From assembly GCA_014323925.1 (NCBI GenBank), contig JACONC010000013.1:1-38552 (forward strand): 38,552 bases of DNA, read 5' to 3'. The DNA comes from Chromatiales bacterium (lineage in GTDB: Bacteria; Pseudomonadota; Gammaproteobacteria; Poriferisulfidales; Oxydemutatoraceae). Each line of letters begins with the position of its first letter. The first letter of the stretch is position 1. A program made the position numbers and the translations under genes. Shown here in pieces: positions 34,901-38,552 of this stretch. The notes below the pieces were generated by a model. The model had not been told where the DNA came from. It was given only the letters and a program-made list of their open reading frames with translations, and ran no database searches.

Positions 34901-37900
34901 TTAAATTTTGGTAGCATAACGAACAGCTATGCGACGGGTGAGGTGACTGGGAATAGTGGTTCGGTAGGTGGTTTAGTCGGTCGGAATTTGAGTAGTATAA
35001 CGAACAGCTATGCGAGAGGTGATGTGAGAGGGCAGGATACTCTAGGCGGTTTAGTCGGCTGGAATCGTGGTGTTATTACGAACAGCTATGCGACAGGTGC
35101 TGTGACAGGTGAGATTCATGTAGGCGGTTTAGCCGGTTCAAATTGGAGTAGTATAACGAACAGCTATGCGACCGGTGATGTGACTGGAAACCAACGGGTA
35201 GGCGGTTTAGTCGGCACCAGTGAAAGCGAAGAAAGGGATAGTATTATAACGAACAGCTATGCGACGGGTGATGTGGATGGGAGCCGTCTGGTAGGCGGTT
35301 TAGTCGGCATCAATGCTGCGGGTTACACAGATCAGGGTGTCAATTTTCAGAGTAGTATAACGAACAGCTATGCGACGGGTGATGTGACTGGGGTTCAACG
35401 GGTAGGCGGTTTAGTCGGCTTCAATGAGGGTGGCAGCTTTATAACGAACAGCTATGCGACGGGTGATGTGACAGGCGAGAGCAATGTAGACGATTTAGTC
35501 GGCTTAAATGAAAGTGATATTATAAACAGTAGCCCTCAAAGTACTGAGGCACTGCAGGCACCTACTACGGCAACCGGCATATATAGCGGATGGAGTACTG
35601 CCGACTGGGATTTTGGTAATTCATTGCAATATCCAACGCTTAAATATGCGATCGGTCCCGATGAAAACAACCCGGCTTGTGACACTGCTGGGCAACCTAA
35701 CTGTGGCGCTTTATTGCCTAACCAAATTCCCATCAGTAGCGATGCCAGCTTAAGCGCATTGGTAATATCAGCAGGTACCCTAAACCCAGCCTTTGCGAGC
35801 AATCAGGTGGCTTACAGCGTGTCAGTGGCTAATACGACAACCACAGTAACGGTGACACCATCGAGCGACGCCAATGCGATTGAAATCACGGTAAATGGTC
35901 AGACAGTAGGTAGTGGCACTTCAAGTAGCGCCATAGCATTAACCGAAGGTGATTTCACCGCAATTACGATTATAGTGACCGCCCAAGACAGCACGACAAA
36001 CACTTATACGATAGCTGTGGGCCGGGGATTGAGCAACGATGCGAGCTTAAGCGCATTGGAGGTATCGGCAGGCACATTAATGCCAGCCTTTATGAGCGAT
36101 ACACTGTCCTATACAGTGAGCGTAGCCAATGCGACACCAACGATAATAGTGACGCCTGTGACGACTAATCTCAATGCAACTATCACGGTAGATGATGCAG
36201 ATGTGATTAGTGGTATGGGCAGTGCTCCCATTCAATTAATCGAAGGTGAAGTCACCACGATTACGGTCGTAGTGACCGCCCAAGATGACAACACGATGGA
36301 GACCTACACGATAGCAGTGACCCGTCTAGCGCTGCCGCTGAGCAGCGATGCGAGCTTAAGAGATTTAACGGTATCGGCAGGCACATTAATACCAGCCTTT
36401 ATGAGCGATACACTGTCCTATACAGTTGAGGTTGCTAATGCGATAGACACGATAACGGTGATCCCGACAGCGACTAATGCCAATACAACTATTACGGTGA
36501 ATGATGAAACAGTAGGTAGTGGCAGTACAAGTAATGCCATTTCATTAATTGAGGGAGGTATAACAACGATAAGAGTAGAAGTTACCGCCCAAGACAGCAC
36601 GACAAACACTTATACGATAGCCGTGAGCCGAGAGCTTGATCCAAGCTCAACTATACTCCCCTCTTGTACGCAGACCATACCAGATGTTGATAACGACGGT
36701 GTGTCGGCAGCTCTGGATATAGATAAAGATGGTGATGGTCTGATAGAACTGTGCGATTTAGAGGGCTTGAATGCGATACGCCATCAGCTGGACGGTAGTG
36801 GCTATCGAGTAAATAGCACTGCAACCCTGATAACGACAGGATGTCCTAGTGACGGTGACGGCTGTCGTGGCTACGAATTGGTTCAGAGTTTAGATTTTGC
36901 AGAGGCTACCAGTTATCGCAATGGGCGCATTGATACCGAATGGACGACAGGTACAGGGTGGCTGCCGATAGGCAGTAGGGATGAGCCATTCAATGCGATA
37001 TTTGAGGGTAACGGTCATACGATATCTAATCTAATGATAAATAGACCTAGTGATATTGATATAGGTTTATTCGGTGAAACAGCTAACAATTCTCAGATTG
37101 CTAATATTGGTCTGTTAGATGTAGATATCACGGGAGATAGTAATGTGGGCGGTTTAGTCGGCGACAGTAGGGGCAGTATAACGAACAGCTATGCGACGGG
37201 CGATGTGACAGGCCATAGAGAAGATGTAGGCGGTTTAGTTGGCCAAAATATCGTTGGTAATATAACGAACAGCTATGCGACCGGTGATGTGAGGGGCGTA
37301 ACACGGACAGGCGGTTTAGTCGGCTTTAATCAAGGCCGTATAACGAACAGCTATGCGACGGGTCGTGTGACTGGGGATTGGGTAGGCGGTTTAGTCGGCG
37401 TAAATACTGATGGTGGTAGTATAACGAACAGCTATGCTAGAGGTGATGTGGATGGGAGTGAAAATGTAGGCGGTTTAGTCGGCTTAAATAGTGGTGGTAA
37501 TATAACGAACAGCTATGCGACCGGTGATGTGACTGGGCAGTATCGAGTAGGCGGTTTAGTCGGCTTAAATAACGGTGGTAGTATAACGAACAGTAGCCCT
37601 CAAAGTACTGCGGCACTGCAGGCACCCACTACGGCAACCGGCATATATAGCCAATGGAGTACTGCCAACTGGAATTTCGGTAGTGCATTGCAATATCCAA
37701 CGCTTAAATATGCAGCAGGTTCTGATCCCAACAACCCGGCATGTGGCACTGCTGGGCAACCTAGTTGTGGCGCTTTATTGCCTAACCAGATTCCTATCAG
37801 TAGCGATGCCAGCTTAAGTGCATTGACGGTATCAGCAGGCACCCTAAACCCAGCCTTTGCCAGAAATGAGGTAACCTACAGCGTGTCAGTTGCCAATTCT

Positions 37901-38552
37901 ACGCAAACGATAACAGTGACACCGTCGAGCGACGCCAATGCAACTATTACGGTGGAGACAGCAGAGGTGGAAACACAGACAGTAGAGAGTGGCACTACAA
38001 GCACTGCGATTCCATTAGCCGAAGGTGAAGTCACCACGATTACGGTAGTAGTGACCGCCCAAGACGGCACGATAAATACTTATACGATAGCAGTGAGCCG
38101 TTTAGCACCGCTGAGTAGTGATGCGAGTTTAAGTGACTTGACGGTGTCGGCAGGCACATTAATGCCAGTCTTTAATAGCACAACACTGAACTATACAGTG
38201 TCGGTTGCTAATAACATTGAGGAGCTAACTGTGACGCCAACGGCGTCTGATGATAGTGCAACTATCACAGTGGAGACAGCAGAGGTAGAAACACAGACAG
38301 TAGAGAGTGGCACTACAAGCACTGCGATTCCATTAGCCGCAGGTGAAGTCACCATGATTACAATCGTAGTTACTGCCCAAGACGGCACCATGAAGGAGAA
38401 CTACACGATAGCAGTGCGCCGTTTAGCAGCACCGCTGAGCAATGATGCAAGCTTAAGCGCATTGGAGGTGTCGGCAGGCACATTGAGCCCAGACTTTAAT
38501 AGGACAACACTGAACTATACAGTGTCGGTTAGAAATGATATTGAGAGGCTAA
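28955..38552 (+). CDS. Giant secreted adhesin-like protein: cadherin-like beta-sandwich repeats with three GLUG modules (3' end outside window)
   Basis: One frame stays open for 3199 codons to the window edge; I followed it throughout and found no stop. A signal peptide ends near WQPVAAQ (about residue 41). The rest is repeats. About 19 domains of 95-105 residues each start (S/N)DASLSAL and end YTIAV-x-R, matching the cadherin-like beta-sandwich family (Pfam Cadherin-like, PF12733 type). They are interrupted three times by a module with Asp-rich calcium-loop-like sequence (DIDKDGDGLIELCDLEG), paired cysteines and GLUG repeats (GGLVG-x-N ... ITNSYATGDV). I see no protease, lectin or autotransporter part; the C-terminus, which would show the secretion route, is missing. 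It is most likely a long surface stalk or adhesin. No secretion genes are adjacent. Confidence 0.9.
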   Translation, partial: MLAIYKIIINAVDMNAISKFLMTPFLLVLLIMLWQPVAAQQAPLLSNVNLSDNQGDPIELSQETTTSYKAEVPNAVAQVQVMLTAADPNATITVDNEVIESGRESQFIILAESGVTTITIVVTAEDAMNIYTIAVSRAASSDASLSSLLLTQSNGTLILLAETFAPETTTYTASVKNMIAQVRVMPMASDLNATITVDGRNVFSFNESQPIELAEGEVTTITIVVTAQAGNTNTYTIAVSRQAAPLSSDATLSALTLTDRVNGTSVVGDIDSFSPDKLQYSARVLYIVSTVTVTVSATDIENAEIRVNGAIVASGADIAVPLAEAGASTDIEIVVTAQDRETDNTYTVTVYRVLPPLPRSDATLFDLELVGNGETIDFDFDSMVSTYTVSVAHTVDTIEVIPTANDSFAATIEVNGISVERGDSTEVPLGDVGQSTDIVVIVTAGDGVTMASYTVTVTRELSNDASLSALMLTDTEDNTITLMPAFASMMNNYTAEVANTVAQVRVTPVATEGTMSMISIGNETVASSASISVDLGATGTTTDIEIVVTAPNGMTMNTYTIEVNRAVPPALDDTTLVGLALVENGEPIALDFDSMVSTYTVSVAHTVDNLEVTPTANNSSATIVINGTDATSGESTDVMLGDPGQSTDIVVIVTAADGMTMASYTVTVNRALSNDASLSALMLTDTEDHTIPLMPTFASEETNYTASVGATVAEVRVTPVATGTIATIMVEVAEVQTQVESGSPSNPIPLVAGEVTTITIEVTAQAGNTNTYTIAVNRLAAPPSSDASLSGLTVSAGTLSPDFNSDTQDYTVEVANATATITVTPTATNVNATITVDDEAVVSGSASSAIELAEGEVTTITIVVTAQDGTTNTYTIAVNRAPSSDATLSGLTISAGTLMPTFMSDTLSYTVEVANATPTITVTPVPTNPNATITVNGGSASDPISLAAGEVTTITVVVTAQDDNTMETYTIAVTRLAPPPSSDASLSALEVSAGTLMPPFMSDTLSYTVEVANATPTITVTPTASDANVIEIMVNGERVGSGNASQFIDLAEGDVTEITIVVTAQDSTTNTYTIAVARGGLLPSCTQTIPDTDDDGVLAVLDIDKDGDGLIELCDLEGLNAIRYQLDGSGYRANSTATLIMTGCPSDGDGCRGYELVRSLDFDDARSYGSGRINTAWTKGTGWLPIGSQDQPFNAIFEGNDNTISNLMIDRPADNRIGLFGEIDTNSQISNIGLLDVNIMGNAWVGGLVGNNEGSITNSYAMGDVAGIRFYVGGLVGNNEGSITNSYTVGSVTGNEVVGGLAGFNQGGSITNSYAASDVTGQEPQAGGLVGQNDGGSRITNSYATGDVKGESILGGLVGYNQGRVMNSYATGDVEGVLSLGGLVGVNDNSITNSYAAGDVTGESNVGDLVGSNRDGTITNSSPQSTKALQAPTTATGIYSGWSTADWDFGSALQYPRIRYATGSDPNNPACGIAGQPSCGVLLPNQIPISSDASLSALVISAGTLNPTFASNEMAYSVSVVNSTQTITVTPSSDANAIEITVNDGIVVSGSPSNAIPLVAGDVTTITIEVTAQDRTTNTYVVTVNRDPSSDASLSALEVSEGSLMPVFMSDTLSYTVGVANATQTITVTPVTTNPNATITVDGRDASESIDLTEGDVTTITVVVTAQDDNTMEAYTIAVTRLAPPLSSDASLSALMVSAGTLMPTFMGDTLSYTVEVANVTPTITVTPTASDANVIEITVNGERVGSGNASQSIALTEGDTTEITIVVTAQDSTTNTYTIAVTRGLLPSCTQTIPDTDDDGVSAVLDIDKDGDGLIELCDLEGLDAIRHQLDGSGYRATSTATLITTGCPSDDDGCHGYELVRSLDFDDAGSYGSGRIDTAWTTSTGWLPIGSQDQPFGAIFEGNDQTISNLTIDRPDEDHIGLFGYTGTSSMISNIGLLDVFIRGNDQVGGLVGHNGQGRITNSYAAGAVTGENIIGGLVGLNFGSITNSYATGEVTGNSGSVGGLVGRNLSSITNSYARGDVRGQDTLGGLVGWNRGVITNSYATGAVTGEIHVGGLAGSNWSSITNSYATGDVTGNQRVGGLVGTSESEERDSIITNSYATGDVDGSRLVGGLVGINAAGYTDQGVNFQSSITNSYATGDVTGVQRVGGLVGFNEGGSFITNSYATGDVTGESNVDDLVGLNESDIINSSPQSTEALQAPTTATGIYSGWSTADWDFGNSLQYPTLKYAIGPDENNPACDTAGQPNCGALLPNQIPISSDASLSALVISAGTLNPAFASNQVAYSVSVANTTTTVTVTPSSDANAIEITVNGQTVGSGTSSSAIALTEGDFTAITIIVTAQDSTTNTYTIAVGRGLSNDASLSALEVSAGTLMPAFMSDTLSYTVSVANATPTIIVTPVTTNLNATITVDDADVISGMGSAPIQLIEGEVTTITVVVTAQDDNTMETYTIAVTRLALPLSSDASLRDLTVSAGTLIPAFMSDTLSYTVEVANAIDTITVIPTATNANTTITVNDETVGSGSTSNAISLIEGGITTIRVEVTAQDSTTNTYTIAVSRELDPSSTILPSCTQTIPDVDNDGVSAALDIDKDGDGLIELCDLEGLNAIRHQLDGSGYRVNSTATLITTGCPSDGDGCRGYELVQSLDFAEATSYRNGRIDTEWTTGTGWLPIGSRDEPFNAIFEGNGHTISNLMINRPSDIDIGLFGETANNSQIANIGLLDVDITGDSNVGGLVGDSRGSITNSYATGDVTGHREDVGGLVGQNIVGNITNSYATGDVRGVTRTGGLVGFNQGRITNSYATGRVTGDWVGGLVGVNTDGGSITNSYARGDVDGSENVGGLVGLNSGGNITNSYATGDVTGQYRVGGLVGLNNGGSITNSSPQSTAALQAPTTATGIYSQWSTANWNFGSALQYPTLKYAAGSDPNNPACGTAGQPSCGALLPNQIPISSDASLSALTVSAGTLNPAFARNEVTYSVSVANSTQTITVTPSSDANATITVETAEVETQTVESGTTSTAIPLAEGEVTTITVVVTAQDGTINTYTIAVSRLAPLSSDASLSDLTVSAGTLMPVFNSTTLNYTVSVANNIEELTVTPTASDDSATITVETAEVETQTVESGTTSTAIPLAAGEVTMITIVVTAQDGTMKENYTIAVRRLAAPLSNDASLSALEVSAGTLSPDFNRTTLNYTVSVRNDIERL
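29081..32190 (+). repeat. First cadherin-like repeat array (10 domains)
   Basis: Domain starts are at about 29081, 29372, 29693, 30032, 30341, 30668, 30974, 31304, 31601 and 31895. The first seven are divergent and longer; from 31304 on they become short (about 98 codons) and very alike, with the core VSAGTL-x-P-x-F and VTVVVTAQD-type strand near the end. Domains 4-5 and 6-7 are a duplicated pair about 635 bp apart. Confidence 0.88.
32198..33421 (+). repeat. GLUG module 1 (7 GLUG repeats)
   Basis: The module opens LPSCTQTIPD, then an Asp-rich DxDxDG segment, a conserved domain with GCPSDGDGCRGYELV and GWLPIGS, and ISNLMIDRP. Seven GLUG repeats follow from about 32685 to 33220 (the last degenerate, VGDLVG). 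A closing segment follows: NSSPQST-x-ALQAPTT, GIYSGWST, then NPAC ... PSCG. In GLUG proteins such repeats are thought to stack as a beta-solenoid. Confidence 0.88.
33422..34308 (+). repeat. Second cadherin-like array (3 domains)
   Basis: Domains start at 33422, 33719 and 34013, each about 98 codons, with the same SDASLSAL start and AV-x-R end as the other copies. Two lie closer to copies elsewhere in the gene than to the first seven domains. Confidence 0.85.
34313..35734 (+). repeat. GLUG module 2 (9 GLUG repeats)
   Basis: It has the same opening, calcium-loop-like, cysteine and closing parts as module 1, and the largest number of GLUG repeats (about 34801-35540). Two repeats carry insertions (TSESEERDS and a 12-residue insert near 35320-35350). 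The last repeat is again degenerate (VDDLVG), as in module 1. Confidence 0.88.
35735..36640 (+). repeat. Third cadherin-like array (3 domains)
   Basis: Domains start at 35735, 36032 and 36341. As in the second array, exactly three domains separate two GLUG modules. A short linker (ELDPSSTI) joins the last to module 3. Confidence 0.85.
36656..37798 (+). repeat. GLUG module 3 (6 GLUG repeats)
   Basis: This is the shortest module, with the same opening and closing parts. GLUG repeats run from about 37140 to 37590. The final repeat is intact here (VGGLVG), unlike modules 1 and 2. Confidence 0.88.
37799..38552 (+). repeat. Fourth cadherin-like array (cut by window edge)
   Basis: Domains start at 37799, 38114 and 38438; the last is incomplete. 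The first two share a distinctive insert (VETAEVETQTVESG) that is nearly identical at DNA level, and a related one occurs in domain 7 of the first array. Confidence 0.85.

Noticed and set aside
31381-38391. A set of similar minus-strand frames of 60-90 codons inside the adhesin gene (for example 31381-31566, 34090-34275, 36418-36609, 38191-38391)
   Set aside because: They resemble each other only because the plus-strand repeats do. They lie wholly inside a continuous plus-strand frame with clear domain content and have no independent start signals.
29081-38552. Regular repeats considered as a CRISPR array or satellite
   Set aside because: The repeats keep the reading frame throughout and code known protein domains; there are no unique spacers of constant length and no cas genes.

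Overview
The window looks like a contig from a gammaproteobacterium of moderate GC content, probably marine or host-associated. The lineage call rests on RseC, oligoribonuclease, FtsB-IspD-IspF in tandem, MutL-MiaA, ZapE, RmuC and a DksA with the usual coiled-coil tip and zinc finger. The host-associated part is inference from a sulfatase start, a pilus-type secretion operon, a type III restriction-modification system and a giant repeat adhesin. Both ends of the window cut genes: a sulfatase at the left edge and the giant adhesin at the right edge.

Layout. Positions 1-3632 (minus strand): orn, rseC and a DegP/DegQ-type protease, then an RND-type membrane fusion protein and the start of a sulfatase. 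A small monohaem cytochrome c (3659-3955, plus) diverges from orn. Positions 4113-9267 (minus): a compact five-gene MSHA/type IV pilus-like operon (PilM-PilN fusion, PilO-like, PilP-like, secretin, ATPase), mostly joined by 4-nt stop/start overlaps. Then tRNA-Leu(CAA) and serS. Positions 11035-14710: a stand-alone RibD C-terminal-type reductase diverging from mutL-miaA. Next come zapE, a convergent dksA with a long lysine-rich N-terminal repeat, rmuC, and divergent psd. The type III mod-res pair (19559-23832) follows psd directly. Positions 23943-28698: ribE-ftsB-ispD-ispF-yoaA-tsaB, six genes chained by five consecutive 4-nt overlaps.

After a short AT-rich gap carrying a likely transposase remnant, one open frame runs from 28955 to the end of the window (3199 codons, no stop). 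It encodes a secreted protein with about 19 cadherin-like beta-sandwich repeats. These are interrupted three times by a module made of a cysteine-bearing, Asp-rich calcium-loop-like segment, a GLUG repeat solenoid and a conserved closing segment.

Most of the window is housekeeping DNA. The accessory interest lies in the giant adhesin, the AT-rich recognition segment inside mod, the DksA with a histone H1-like tail, and the reduced pilus operon. I saw no CRISPR array, rRNA, complete insertion sequence or prophage. I could run no database search, so family assignments rest on motifs and gene order.
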